Positions 6,451 to 15,083 of a stretch of DNA of 38,301 nucleotides are shown piece by piece (position 1 is the stretch's first letter; the number at the start of each line of letters is the position of its first letter). The notes below the pieces were generated by a model. That model ran no database searches and was not told where the DNA came from. It worked only from the letters and a program-made list of their open reading frames with translations. The stretch lies in assembly GCA_964460185.1 (NCBI GenBank), contig CAYWTM010000021.1, positions 1 through 38,301 on the forward strand, given 5' to 3'. A program made the translations under genes and the position numbers. Source of the DNA: JAVJPJ01 sp040217295. GTDB lineage: Bacteria > Pseudomonadota > Alphaproteobacteria > Rhodobacterales > Rhodobacteraceae.

Positions 6451-7324
6451 CGGCGCCGATCAATCCGGCATGGACCATTGCATCCTTGACCAGCCGCTTG
6501 GTGTCATCGGTCAACCCGGTGAGGGGCAGGCGCACCTCGTTGCTGCAGTGCCCCAGCAAGGACAGCCCGTATTTTGCGCCGGCCACGCCCGGTTCGGTAA
6601 AGATCGCCTCATGAAGCGGCATCAGTTTGTCCTGATAGGACAACGCCGTCGCGTAATCGCCGGCCAGCGTCGCGGCCTGCATCTGGGCGCATAGTCCGGG
6701 CGCGACATTCGCGGTCACGGAAATGCACCCGTGACCGCCCTGGGCGTTGAACCCCACGGCGGTGGCATCTTCCCCCGACAACTGCACGAAATCGGTCCCG
6801 CAGGTGATCCGCGTCTTTGGAACGCGGGCCAGATCGGCCGTTGCGTCCTTGACGCCAACGATATTGGGCAGCTTGGAAAGCTCGCCCATCGTGGCGGGGC
6901 TCATGTCGATCACCGAACGGGGTGGAATGTTGTAGATGACGATGGGCAAGCCGATTTCATTCAGCGCGCTGAAATGGGCGATCAGGCCGCGCTGTGTGGG
7001 CTTGTTGTAATAGGGTGTCACCACCAGTGCCGCGTCCGCGCCTACGGATTTGGCGTGTTCCACGAACCGGATCGCCTCGACCGTGTTGTTCGATCCGGCA
7101 CCGGCGATGACGGGAACGCGCCCGGCAGCGGTCTTGACCACCAGTTCGATGACCTGCTCGTGTTCGTCATGGGTCAGCGTCGGGCTTTCCCCGGTCGTGC
7201 CGACGGGAACGAGCCCGGTTGACCCTTCCGCGATCTGCCATTCCACCAGCCGTTTCAGCGCATCAAAATCCACCGCCCCGTTCGAAAACGGTGTGACAAG
7301 AGCAGGCATTGACCCTTTGAACAT
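6443..7324 (-). CDS. dapA: 4-hydroxy-tetrahydrodipicolinate synthase
   Basis: A 293-aa DapA, condensing pyruvate with aspartate semialdehyde in the lysine/diaminopimelate pathway. The Schiff-base lysine is Lys159 (GVKDATADL), the catalytic tyrosine Tyr131 (IYNIPPRS), and the substrate loop GTTGES is at 42-47; these match E. coli Lys161, Tyr133 and Thr44/45. An ATG three codons upstream (7333) is possible, but 7324 is preferred because AGGA then sits at proper distance. It heads the dapA-trmO-smpB operon and is divergent from the lytic transglycosylase gene with a 213-bp gap. Confidence 0.95.
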   Translation of the reverse strand: MFKGSMPALVTPFSNGAVDFDALKRLVEWQIAEGSTGLVPVGTTGESPTLTHDEHEQVIELVVKTAAGRVPVIAGAGSNNTVEAIRFVEHAKSVGADAALVVTPYYNKPTQRGLIAHFSALNEIGLPIVIYNIPPRSVIDMSPATMGELSKLPNIVGVKDATADLARVPKTRITCGTDFVQLSGEDATAVGFNAQGGHGCISVTANVAPGLCAQMQAATLAGDYATALSYQDKLMPLHEAIFTEPGVAGAKYGLSLLGHCSNEVRLPLTGLTDDTKRLVKDAMVHAGLIGADA

Positions 7325-7537
7325 GACGCACATCCTGTATTTGGTCCGTCGCGCAATCTGGTCGAAGGACCTGTCATTCCCGTTCGGGGCTGCGCTTGGG
7401 TGGGTTGGTATGATGCTGAAATCGGCAATTTCGCGCGGACACTAGCGACCGGGCGCAGGAATGCCAAGTTCGTGTGTTGCGTGTGGTGACTTGGGCCTTA
7501 TCCTTCTGTCAGAGCAGGCGAACAAAGGGGGCACCCC

Positions 7538-9472
7538 ATGCGACGTTTCTTTCAGGTCCTGACCCTGATCCTCGTGCCGTTCGGCGCCAAGGCGGATGCC
7601 GAGGCGCTTGGCCTCGCGCTGGATGCGATTGCGGCAGGGGATATCGGCCTCGCGTCGCAGGCCGCCATGGCCATTGACGATCCCGTTGCGCAGGATATCG
7701 TGGAATGGCAGCTGCTTCGGCGCGGCGGTCAACCCTGGGCGGACTACGTGGCCTTCCTTGCCCGCAACGCCGATTGGCCGGGCCTGCCCTACATGCGGGG
7801 TCGCGGCGAATCCGAGATCCCCGGCGACGCCGACCCAGAGATCGTGATCTCCTATTTCGCGGCGCAACCGCCGGTGACGGGGGCCGGTGCACTGGCGCTG
7901 GCAAACGCCTACCTGCAGACCGGCGACCGCGCCGCAGCCGAGGAGGCCGCGATCCGTGGCTGGACAACGCTTGGCATGACCGGAACCGATGCGGGCCGTT
8001 TGCGCGACGCATTCGGCGCCGTCCTGAATGACGAAGATCTTCACATTGCGCGTCTCGATCATCTCTTGTGGGAAAACATCGAAGAGCGCGCCCGCGCCAT
8101 GTTTCCGCTGGTGCCCGAGGGCTGGCAGGCTCTGGCAGAGGCCCGCCTTGCCCTGCGCGACCGTCGACCTGGGGTCGACGACGTGATCAATGCGGTCCCT
8201 TCCTCTCTCGGCGACGATGCCGGACTTGCCTATGAACGGTTCTTGTGGCGGATCCGGTCCGGATTCTGGGACACGGCGGGCGAGCTGATGGTCGAGCGCT
8301 CGATTTCTGCCGAGGCCCTGGGGCGGCCCACCATGTGGGGCGACCGGCGCGCCGATCTGGCGCGTGATGTCATGCGAGAAGGCGATTTCGACACCTGTTA
8401 TACCTACGCGGCGAACCATTTCATCGAGCCTGAGGATGACAGCACGGCCTTTGCCGAACTGGAATGGCTGGCGGGCTATTGTGCGCTGCGCCGGGGTGAG
8501 GCCGAAACGGCGATCGGCCATTTCGACGATTTCCGCGAGGTGGTCGTATCGCCAATTTCGGTCGGTCGGGCGGGCTACTGGCTGGGCCGCGCGCATGAAG
8601 CGGCCGGGAATACCGAAGCTGCTGCCTCAGCCTATGAACTTGGCGCGCAGTTCCAATCCAGTTTCTATGGCCAACTGGCTGCGGAACGGGGAGGGTTTCA
8701 GACCGATCCGACCTTTCTGGGCAATGAGAATTATGGCGATTGGCGGCAGGCAAGTTTCACGGGATCCGAGATCTTTCATGCCGGCCTGTTGCTGTATGAA
8801 GCCGGTCAGGGTGATCTGGCGGAGCGGTTCCTGACCCACCTGACCGAAAGCCTTGACCGCGCGGAAGCCGGGCAGCTTGGCGATTTCGCATTGGAAATCG
8901 GTGATCCCCATATCGCGTTGGGCATCGCAAAACGCGCCGCGCAGGCTGGGTTCGAAATCATGCGCCCCTACTACCCTCTGACCGCCCTTGCCGAAGCCGA
9001 TCTGCCGGCGCCGGACGCGCTCGTGCTGTCGATTGCGCGGCGCGAGTCGGAATTCAACCCGAACGTTGTCAGCGGGGCCGGTGCGCTTGGACTGATGCAG
9101 GTGATGCCGGGCACCGGGCGCGATACCGCGCGCGATATCGGGCTACCGTATTCGGAACAGCGCCTGCGGGATGATCCCGCCTACAACGCGCTTTTGGGCG
9201 CGACATTTCTGTCGGGTTTGATCGACCGGTTCGACGGCAACCTTGTGCTGGTCGCCGCAGCCTACAATGCAGGCCCGGCCCGCGCCGATCAGTGGATCGA
9301 ACGCTTTGGCGACCCGCGCCGCGCGGACGATATCGTGGACTGGATCGAAGCGATCCCCTTTACCGAGACGCGCAACTACATCATGCGCGTGACGGAAAGC
9401 ATTCCCATCTACGAGGCGCAGTTGACCGGTACAGTGGCGTCACCGTCCCTTGCCGCGCGTCTGTCCCGCTAG
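7538..9472 (+). CDS. slt: soluble lytic murein transglycosylase (SLT family 1)
   Basis: A 644-aa periplasmic enzyme cutting the MurNAc-GlcNAc bond of peptidoglycan with anhydro-muramyl formation. Residues 1-19 are a signal peptide (MRRFFQVLTLILVPFGAKAD). Residues about 25-470 form the alpha-helical superhelical U-domain, with repeated short helical pairs rich in alanine. The catalytic domain follows: Glu503 in IARRESEFNPNVVSGAGALG, the GLMQVMPGT block, and AAYNAGPARADQW near the end, all goose-type lysozyme/SLT motifs. Length matches family-1A Slt proteins. The start has a good Shine-Dalgarno (AAAGGGGG) 6 nt before ATG. It is transcribed alone, convergent with the carboxypeptidase gene. Confidence 0.93.
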   Translation: MRRFFQVLTLILVPFGAKADAEALGLALDAIAAGDIGLASQAAMAIDDPVAQDIVEWQLLRRGGQPWADYVAFLARNADWPGLPYMRGRGESEIPGDADPEIVISYFAAQPPVTGAGALALANAYLQTGDRAAAEEAAIRGWTTLGMTGTDAGRLRDAFGAVLNDEDLHIARLDHLLWENIEERARAMFPLVPEGWQALAEARLALRDRRPGVDDVINAVPSSLGDDAGLAYERFLWRIRSGFWDTAGELMVERSISAEALGRPTMWGDRRADLARDVMREGDFDTCYTYAANHFIEPEDDSTAFAELEWLAGYCALRRGEAETAIGHFDDFREVVVSPISVGRAGYWLGRAHEAAGNTEAAASAYELGAQFQSSFYGQLAAERGGFQTDPTFLGNENYGDWRQASFTGSEIFHAGLLLYEAGQGDLAERFLTHLTESLDRAEAGQLGDFALEIGDPHIALGIAKRAAQAGFEIMRPYYPLTALAEADLPAPDALVLSIARRESEFNPNVVSGAGALGLMQVMPGTGRDTARDIGLPYSEQRLRDDPAYNALLGATFLSGLIDRFDGNLVLVAAAYNAGPARADQWIERFGDPRRADDIVDWIEAIPFTETRNYIMRVTESIPIYEAQLTGTVASPSLAARLSR

Positions 9473-9504
9473 TTCCGAACCGGGGCCCGTGTCGTGGCCG
9501 GTGG

Positions 9505-10995
9505 TCAGGTCGGCCCGAACGGTTCACATGAAATGCTGCGCGCGTTCAGGCGCGCGCAGGCCCGCGCGGCCTGATCCTCGGTCATCCCCTGAAAGCGTGC
9601 ATCATATCCGCCATTCCGGGGAACAACGCGCCGCAAGGCGGTGTCGAAAGTGCCGATCTCGCTGAGTGCCGTGCGCAGCAGAAGCCTTTCGGCCGCGTGA
9701 TGCGACCCCTGCGGGCCGAGTGACACACCATAAAGCCTGCTTCCGTTGGAAGACGCACGCGTGACGACCTCGACCTCCGGCGCGGCCGCCACGTTTGTCG
9801 TGGCGGGGGTCGCGGTGTCTGGCTGGGCCGGTGTGATCAGCGCGGCTTCTCGATCCGGGCGCGGTACGGGCGCGCGTTGCGGCGCAAGGCTCGATGCTGC
9901 CATCGTGTCCGGGTCCGGCGCGGGGTCCGGTGCGTCCTGCGGCCCCGGTCTTGGTACCGCGTTTTGGGCCACCTCAAGGCCGGGGGCGACCGCAACCTCG
10001 ATCATGGCTTCGTCAACGGCCTCTTCGATGGCGGCCAGAAGGGCGGGTTCGGGTGTGCGGCCCGGACCCGGCCTCGGGACGGGGCGAAGCGACCGCGCAA
10101 CGGCACCCGTCGGGGCCTGTGCCGGCCCTTCGGGCTCGCCGTCATATGTCGGCAGGGCCGGTCTTCGGATCGTGGCTCGACTCGGGGCCCTGGCAAACCC
10201 CATATCCAAGAGTTCCATGATCCGCTGATTGCGCCAAGCCGCTGATCTCCCACCGAAAACAGTGGCGATGATGCGGGCATCCCCACGTTCCGCCGATGCT
10301 ACCAGATTGAAACCGGCCGCGCGCGTGTATCCTGTCTTGATCCCGTCCGCACCGCGATAGGAATCCAGCACCGCGCGGTTGGTATTTCGCACGGTCGCAA
10401 TGCCTGCATCATCGGACCGGCGGGAAAAGATGTTGTAGTACTGGGGGTAGTCGAAGAACAGGCGCCGACCCATGATGGTCATGTCACGCGCGGTGCTCAG
10501 ATGCCCCTCTTCGGTCAGGCCATTGGCGTTGCGGAACGTCGTGCGGGTCATGCCCAGGGCGCGCGCCGTTCTGTTCATGCGGCGGGCAAAGGCGGCCTCG
10601 GATCCCGATATCGCCTCGCCGATGGCGGTTGCCGCGTCATTGGCTGACCGGATGGCGGCCGCGCGGATCAGGTACCGGAACCGGATCGTGGATCCGGCTC
10701 GCAGGCCCAGTTCCGATGGCGGTTCGGCAGCTGCGTTTCTGCTGATCGTGACCTGTGTGTCGAGCGTGATTTCACCCAATCGCACGGCTTCGAACGCGAT
10801 GTAGAGCGTCATCATCTTGGTCAGGGACGCGGGATGCAGCCGGGTGTCGGCATTCCTGGAATGCAAGACCTCGCCTGTGCGCGCATCCATCACCATGGCC
10901 GCGTAAGGGGCCGCACGTACGGGTGCGGCCGTAATTGCCACACACATCAGAAACACCAGCCCCAAAAGGGCCGGAAAACTTGGTCGTTGTCTCAC
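9505..10995 (-). CDS. dacA: D-alanyl-D-alanine carboxypeptidase with C-terminal SPOR-like domain
   Basis: A 496-aa S11-family carboxypeptidase (PBP5/6 type) trimming the terminal D-Ala of peptidoglycan stem peptides. Signal peptide: residues 1-28. Catalytic motifs are SLTK (57-60), SAN (117-119) and KTG (220-222), in normal order and spacing. Residues about 275-400 are a low-complexity Pro/Ala/Asp linker (repeated PRPGP and APVPRPD). Residues about 410-496 look like a SPOR domain (YGVSLGPQGSHHAAERLL, then QAARACARLNARSISC), which binds denuded glycan strands at the septum. E. coli DacA ends with a membrane amphipathic helix instead. Convergent with slt, 32 bp apart: two wall enzymes side by side. 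Confidence 0.9.
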   Translation of the reverse strand: MRQRPSFPALLGLVFLMCVAITAAPVRAAPYAAMVMDARTGEVLHSRNADTRLHPASLTKMMTLYIAFEAVRLGEITLDTQVTISRNAAAEPPSELGLRAGSTIRFRYLIRAAAIRSANDAATAIGEAISGSEAAFARRMNRTARALGMTRTTFRNANGLTEEGHLSTARDMTIMGRRLFFDYPQYYNIFSRRSDDAGIATVRNTNRAVLDSYRGADGIKTGYTRAAGFNLVASAERGDARIIATVFGGRSAAWRNQRIMELLDMGFARAPSRATIRRPALPTYDGEPEGPAQAPTGAVARSLRPVPRPGPGRTPEPALLAAIEEAVDEAMIEVAVAPGLEVAQNAVPRPGPQDAPDPAPDPDTMAASSLAPQRAPVPRPDREAALITPAQPDTATPATTNVAAAPEVEVVTRASSNGSRLYGVSLGPQGSHHAAERLLLRTALSEIGTFDTALRRVVPRNGGYDARFQGMTEDQAARACARLNARSISCEPFGPT

Positions 10996-11271
10996 GGAGC
11001 CTGCTCGCTCTGCCTCAGGGGTGCCGTCTAATGCGGCGGTTACCCGGACTCTATGCGATCCTTTTTTCGAAATCCATGCCTAATGGTCCTTCATTATCGA
11101 CACTTTGCGGGGTGTCGCGCTCATGGCACAGACGAAGACCATGCCGCTTTGCCGCGTTCTGGAATTTCGGGTTGCTACCGATACAAGTGCCCGATCATGC
11201 ACAGCAGTGGTTGCGTCCCGCCGCATCTGAGGCTCTGATAGAGAATGAATCATCCAGGGAAGGGAGCCTTG

Positions 11272-12153
11272 ATGAAAGATATATACGACGACCGCAAATC
11301 CCGCGCCTCAACCTGGTTCCGAAGCCTCAGGGATGAGATCGTGGCTGCGTTTGAAGCGATCGAGGACAGCCAGGGCGGTGAGGAACCGGCGGGGCGTTTC
11401 GAGGTGACCGAGACAAAGCGCAGCTCCGACGACGGATCAGATGCGGGTGGCGGGCTGATGAGCGTCATGCGTGGCGGGCGCGTGTTCGAAAAGGTCGGGG
11501 TGAATGTCTCGACCGTTTACGGGCAACTGGGCGACCGTGCTGTGCAGGCCATGTCGTCGCGCAAGAACATGGAAGGGTTGAAAGACAACCCGACCTTTTG
11601 GGCATCGGGCATTTCGCTTGTGGCCCACATGCAGAACCCGCGCGTGCCGGCGGTGCACATGAATACACGCATGTTCTGGACCCCGGTCGCCGACTGGTTC
11701 GGCGGCGGGTCCGACCTGAACCCGGCGATCGAATACGAAGAAGACACGGCTTTTTTCCACCAGGTTCTGAAGGATCACTGCGATCCCCACGACGCGGACT
11801 ATTACCCGCGCTTCAAGGCTTGGGCGGATGAGTATTTCTACGTCCCTCACCGCCACCGCGCACGCGGTGTTGGCGGTATCTTCTACGACGATCTGAACAC
11901 CGGGGACTGGGAGGCCGATTTTGCCTTTACCCAGAATGTGGGCCGCGCGTTCCTTCCGGCGTTTCTGGGATGTGTGGAACGCCGCCGGCATGAGGCCTTC
12001 ACCGATGCCGACCGCGAGGCGCAGCTTGTCCATCGCGGCCTTTATGCGGAATACAACCTTGTCTACGACCGGGGCACCAAGTTCGGGCTGGAAACCGGAC
12101 ATGACGCAAACGCCGTGCTGATGAGCCTTCCGCCCATCGCCAAGTGGACCTGA
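11272..12153 (+). CDS. hemF: oxygen-dependent coproporphyrinogen III oxidase
   Basis: A 293-aa HemF, oxidatively decarboxylating coproporphyrinogen III to protoporphyrinogen IX with O2 during heme (and bacteriochlorophyll) synthesis. Signatures: GRVFEKVGVNVSTVYG, PAVHMNTRMFWT, and HRARGVGGIFYDDLN, which hold the conserved histidines and Asp, then EYNLVYDRGTKFGL near the C-terminus. ATG at 11272 is chosen over 11245: it has AAGGGAG about 7 nt upstream and gives the usual length. The 240-bp gap upstream (11032-11271) has no FNR-type box, so no oxygen control is visible. A strong terminator follows at 12,185. Confidence 0.95.
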   Translation: MKDIYDDRKSRASTWFRSLRDEIVAAFEAIEDSQGGEEPAGRFEVTETKRSSDDGSDAGGGLMSVMRGGRVFEKVGVNVSTVYGQLGDRAVQAMSSRKNMEGLKDNPTFWASGISLVAHMQNPRVPAVHMNTRMFWTPVADWFGGGSDLNPAIEYEEDTAFFHQVLKDHCDPHDADYYPRFKAWADEYFYVPHRHRARGVGGIFYDDLNTGDWEADFAFTQNVGRAFLPAFLGCVERRRHEAFTDADREAQLVHRGLYAEYNLVYDRGTKFGLETGHDANAVLMSLPPIAKWT

Positions 12154-12184
12154 CCGTAAGAAGTCAAAGCCGACAGACGAAAAA

Positions 12185-12209
12185 AAAGGGCGCTTGCACG
12201 GCGCCCTTT
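12185..12209. terminator. bidirectional terminator between hemF and peroxiredoxin genes
   Basis: AAAGGGCGC (12185-12193) pairs with GCGCCCTTT (12201-12209) over a 7-nt loop, preceded on the plus strand by eight A residues. hemF arrives from the left and the peroxiredoxin pair from the right, so this single hairpin probably serves both: T-tracts follow the stem on each strand (TTTGG on plus, a long T run on minus). Confidence 0.85.
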
Positions 12210-12231
12210 GGCATTTGACGATCGGGGCGCA

Positions 12232-12729
12232 TCAGATCGCGGCCAGCAATTCCTCACCGGTCGAAATCGAACATTCACCCGGTTTTTCGAGATGCAGATG
12301 GGTGACGACGCCGTCCTCGACCACCATGGCATAGCGCTTGGACCTATCAAAGAAACCGACTTCGGGTTTGTCGAAAGCAAGCCCGATCGCCTTGGTGAAG
12401 GACGCGTCCCCATCAGCCAGCATGGTGATGCCTGCCTCGGTCGCACCGCTGGTTTCGCCCCAAAGCTGCATCACATGCGCGTCGTTGACCGATAGGCAGA
12501 TGACTTCGTCTATGCCCTTGGCGTCGAACTGGGGCTTGGTGCGCACAAAGCTTGGCAGGTGCTTGCCGTCGCAGGTGGGTGTAAAGGCACCCGGCACCGC
12601 GACGATCACCACGCGGCGACCGGCGGTCTTGTCTGACATGGTCACGGTGGCGACCCCGTCCGGTCCCTTGTGCAGCAAGGTGGCGTTGGGCAGACGATCG
12701 CCGACCGCGATTTCGCGACCGTCAGTCAT
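12232..12729 (-). CDS. Prx5/PrxII-type peroxiredoxin, second copy
   Basis: A 165-aa thioredoxin-fold peroxiredoxin of the Prx5 (type II) group, reducing H2O2 and alkyl hydroperoxides. The peroxidatic site PGAFTPTC has Cys53. Further cysteines are Cys78 and Cys153 (KPGECSISTGEELL); the last is a candidate resolving cysteine. The ATG at 12729 touches the TGA of the preceding gene (TGATG), and a GTG one codon upstream is an alternative. It is clearly a tandem duplicate of the next gene: motifs line up throughout (SVNDAxVMQLWGE / SVNDPFVLKAWGE; GITMLxD). Co-transcribed with it. Confidence 0.9.
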   Translation of the reverse strand: MTDGREIAVGDRLPNATLLHKGPDGVATVTMSDKTAGRRVVIVAVPGAFTPTCDGKHLPSFVRTKPQFDAKGIDEVICLSVNDAHVMQLWGETSGATEAGITMLADGDASFTKAIGLAFDKPEVGFFDRSKRYAMVVEDGVVTHLHLEKPGECSISTGEELLAAI

Positions 12730-13214
12730 CACAGGGTTTCCAGAAGTTGTTCACCCTGTGATATGTCGCAAACACCCGGCTGATCGATATTGGCGTGGGT
12801 CACGACGCCATCGTCCAGCACGACCGCGTAACGGTTCGATCGCCCGATCAGCCCGATCTGCGGCGCGGTGAATTCCATCTTCAAGGTGTGGGTCAGTTTC
12901 CCTTCGGCGTCGCCAAGCATGGTGATCCCGGCCTTGGTCGCGCCCGTGGCCTCGCCCCATGCCTTCAGGACGAAGGGATCATTGACCGACACGCAGATGA
13001 TTTCTTTCACGCCCTTCGCGGCAAAGGCATCTGCAGTGCGGATGAAACTTGGCACATGCGCCGTGCTGCAAGGGCCGGTGAAGGCACCGGGCAACCCGAA
13101 CAGCACGACCTTGCGGCCCGCGATGTAGTCGGACAACTGGATGGTCTTGGGGCCTTCGTCCGTCATGGTGACGAGTGCGGCGTCCGGAAACGTGTCGCCC
13201 ACGGAAATAGTCAT
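12729..13214 (-). CDS. Prx5/PrxII-type peroxiredoxin, first copy
   Basis: A 161-aa Prx5-group peroxiredoxin. The peroxidatic Cys49 lies in LPGAFTGPCSTAHVPSF, the usual PGAFTPxC motif with Gly-Pro in place of Pro-Thr. Cys74 and Cys149 (QPGVCDISQGEQLL) are the other cysteines; these proteins generally use glutaredoxin or glutathione as reductant. Start ATG at 13214 follows GAGGGAGATC. It is the upstream member of an overlapping pair, divergent from the FAD reductase gene with 83 bp between, so the two transcription units may share a control region. Confidence 0.92.
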   Translation of the reverse strand: MTISVGDTFPDAALVTMTDEGPKTIQLSDYIAGRKVVLFGLPGAFTGPCSTAHVPSFIRTADAFAAKGVKEIICVSVNDPFVLKAWGEATGATKAGITMLGDAEGKLTHTLKMEFTAPQIGLIGRSNRYAVVLDDGVVTHANIDQPGVCDISQGEQLLETL

Positions 13215-13232
13215 TGTTGCGATCTCCCTCGC

Positions 13233-13260
13233 TTGTCTTGTTCGTTAACGGGCATATAGG
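13233..13260 (+). promoter_or_regulatory. candidate promoter of the FAD reductase gene
   Basis: TTGTCT (13233-13238), 16-bp spacer, TATAGG (13255-13260). Both elements are close to sigma-70 consensus. The spacer includes GTTAAC. The predicted start is about 30 nt before the ATG at 13298. No operator is evident. Weak call based on two hexamers alone. Confidence 0.35.
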
Positions 13261-13297
13261 GTGCCGAGCGAATGGGCCAACCGTAAGGCAGTGCGAG

Positions 13298-14506
13298 ATG
13301 GAAAAGATTGTGGTCGTTGGCGCGGGGCAGGCCGGCGCATCGTGCGTCGCAAAGCTTCGGTCACAGGGATTTACGGGTCAGATCGTTCTTATCGGTGAAG
13401 AACCCGCGCCGCCCTATCAGCGCCCGCCCCTGTCCAAGGGATATCTGTTGGGGGAAATGACGCTCGACCGTCTCTACCTGCGGCCTGAAAGCTATTACGC
13501 CGAAAACGGTATTGATCTGCGCCTGAATGAAAGGGTGACGGGCATTGACCCCGAGGCCAAGGTTGTTCGCGCGGGCGACCGGTCGGTGGCCTACGACGCC
13601 CTGGTTCTGACGACTGGGTCAGTGCCCCGTGTGCTGCCATCAACCGTTGGCGGCGATCTGGACGGTGTGCACGTCGTGCGCACATTGGCCGATGTCGACG
13701 CGATGGCGCCACGGGTCTTGCCCGACCGCCGTGCCCTGATCATCGGAGGCGGCTACATCGGGCTGGAGGCAGCCGCCGTCTGCAGCAAGATGGGCATGGA
13801 TGTGACCCTGATCGAAATGGCGGACCGGATCCTGCAACGGGTCGCGGCGCCCGAGACCTCGGATTACTTTCGCGCGCTGCATCGCCGGCATGGTGTCGAC
13901 ATCCGCGAAGGCGTGGGCCTGACCTGCCTGACGGGAGTCGACGGGCGCCTGACCGGGGCGATCTTCTCGGACGCAACCGAACATCCCTTCGATCTTGCCA
14001 TCGTCGGTATCGGGATCGCGCCCGGCTGCGCCCTGGCCGAGGCCGCCGGGCTTGAGATCGAGAACGGCATCAGGGTCGATGACCATGGCCGCACCAGCGA
14101 CCCTTCGATCTGGGCTGCGGGCGATTGCACCAGCCTGCCGTATCGCGGGCATCGGATCCGGCTGGAATCGGTGCAGAACGCAATTGATCAGGCAGAAGCG
14201 GTTGCCATGAACCTGATGGGCGCTGACACGCCATATATACCTCAGCCCTGGTTCTGGTCAGACCAATATGATGTGAAACTTCAGATCGCGGGGCTGAACA
14301 CCGGCTATGACCGGGTGGTGATCCGCGATGGTGGCGCGGCGCGCTCGCATTGGTATTTCGCCGGTGACAGGCTTCTGGCCGTCGATGCCATGAACGATGC
14401 GCGTGGGTACATGGTGGGCAAACGCCTGATCGAGGCGGGCAAGTCCCCCACCCCGGACGCCGTGGCCGATACCGGCATCGACCTCAAGGCGCTGTTGCGG
14501 GGATGA
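13298..14506 (+). CDS. FAD-dependent ferredoxin/rubredoxin reductase family protein
   Basis: A 402-aa flavoprotein of the pyridine nucleotide-disulfide oxidoreductase superfamily, in the branch of ferredoxin and rubredoxin reductases. These pass electrons from NAD(P)H to a small iron-sulfur partner for a P450 or dioxygenase. FAD site: VVVGAGQAGASC (residues 5-16). NAD(P)H site: ALIIGGGYIGLEAA (about 146-159). The second FAD contact is SIWAAGDCT near 270. PPYQRPPLSKGYL near 42 and QPWFWSDQYDVKLQIAG near 310 are typical of this branch. There is no redox-active CxxxxC pair. No partner ferredoxin or oxygenase is adjacent. Start at 13298 has AAGG 10 nt upstream. Confidence 0.88.
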   Translation: MEKIVVVGAGQAGASCVAKLRSQGFTGQIVLIGEEPAPPYQRPPLSKGYLLGEMTLDRLYLRPESYYAENGIDLRLNERVTGIDPEAKVVRAGDRSVAYDALVLTTGSVPRVLPSTVGGDLDGVHVVRTLADVDAMAPRVLPDRRALIIGGGYIGLEAAAVCSKMGMDVTLIEMADRILQRVAAPETSDYFRALHRRHGVDIREGVGLTCLTGVDGRLTGAIFSDATEHPFDLAIVGIGIAPGCALAEAAGLEIENGIRVDDHGRTSDPSIWAAGDCTSLPYRGHRIRLESVQNAIDQAEAVAMNLMGADTPYIPQPWFWSDQYDVKLQIAGLNTGYDRVVIRDGGAARSHWYFAGDRLLAVDAMNDARGYMVGKRLIEAGKSPTPDAVADTGIDLKALLRG

Positions 14507-14513
14507 TGGCTCC

Positions 14514-15080
14514 ATGAGGATCGTCGCCGGCCGGTTGCGCGGCAAGAAACTGGCCGAGGTCGGGCAGGGCGATGCGGCGGCGCATCTGCGCCCGACGGCG
14601 GACCGGGTGCGCGAAAGCCTGTTCAACGTGCTGACCAACGGCAAGTTCGGCAATCCGGTCACCGGCGCGCGGGTGCTTGACCTGTTTGCGGGCACCGGCG
14701 CGCTTGGCCTCGAAGCGCTCAGCCGGGGCGCGGATCACGTCACCTTTGTCGATGACGGCATCGCGGCGCGCGCGCTGTTGCGTGACAACGTGGGCCTGTG
14801 TCAGGCGCAGGGGGTCACCAAGATCTTTCGCCGCGATGCCTGCGATCTGGGCGAGGTGCGGGGCGCCCCGTTCGACCTGATCTTCCTCGACCCGCCCTAT
14901 GGCCAGGGTTTGGGCGAGCGCGCCATCGCTTCGGCGCGGTTGGGCGGGTGGATCGCGCCCGATGCCGTTATCGTATGGGAGGACAGCGCCCCGCCGAACC
15001 TGCCGTCCGGTTTCTGCCTGCTCGATCAGCGCACCTATGGCGGCACGGTCATCACCATTGCGCGCGCGGAAGGGGCTTGA
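14514..15080 (+). CDS. rsmD: 16S rRNA (guanine-966-N2)-methyltransferase
   Basis: A 188-aa RsmD, methylating G966 of 16S rRNA with SAM. Motif I is VLDLFAGTGALGLEALSRGA (about 54-73). The catalytic motif IV is DPPY (126-129), the N/DPPY of amino-methyltransferases. N-terminal MRIVAGRLRGKKL and RPTADRVRESLFN are the family's RNA-side signature. It follows the FAD reductase by 7 bp and precedes the HAD gene by 3 bp, so the three are probably one transcript though functionally unrelated. Confidence 0.94.
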   Translation: MRIVAGRLRGKKLAEVGQGDAAAHLRPTADRVRESLFNVLTNGKFGNPVTGARVLDLFAGTGALGLEALSRGADHVTFVDDGIAARALLRDNVGLCQAQGVTKIFRRDACDLGEVRGAPFDLIFLDPPYGQGLGERAIASARLGGWIAPDAVIVWEDSAPPNLPSGFCLLDQRTYGGTVITIARAEGA

Positions 15081-15083
15081 GGC

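Noticed and set aside
11032..11271. FNR-controlled hemF promoter
   Set aside because: No TTGAT-N4-ATCAA-like sequence in the upstream gap.
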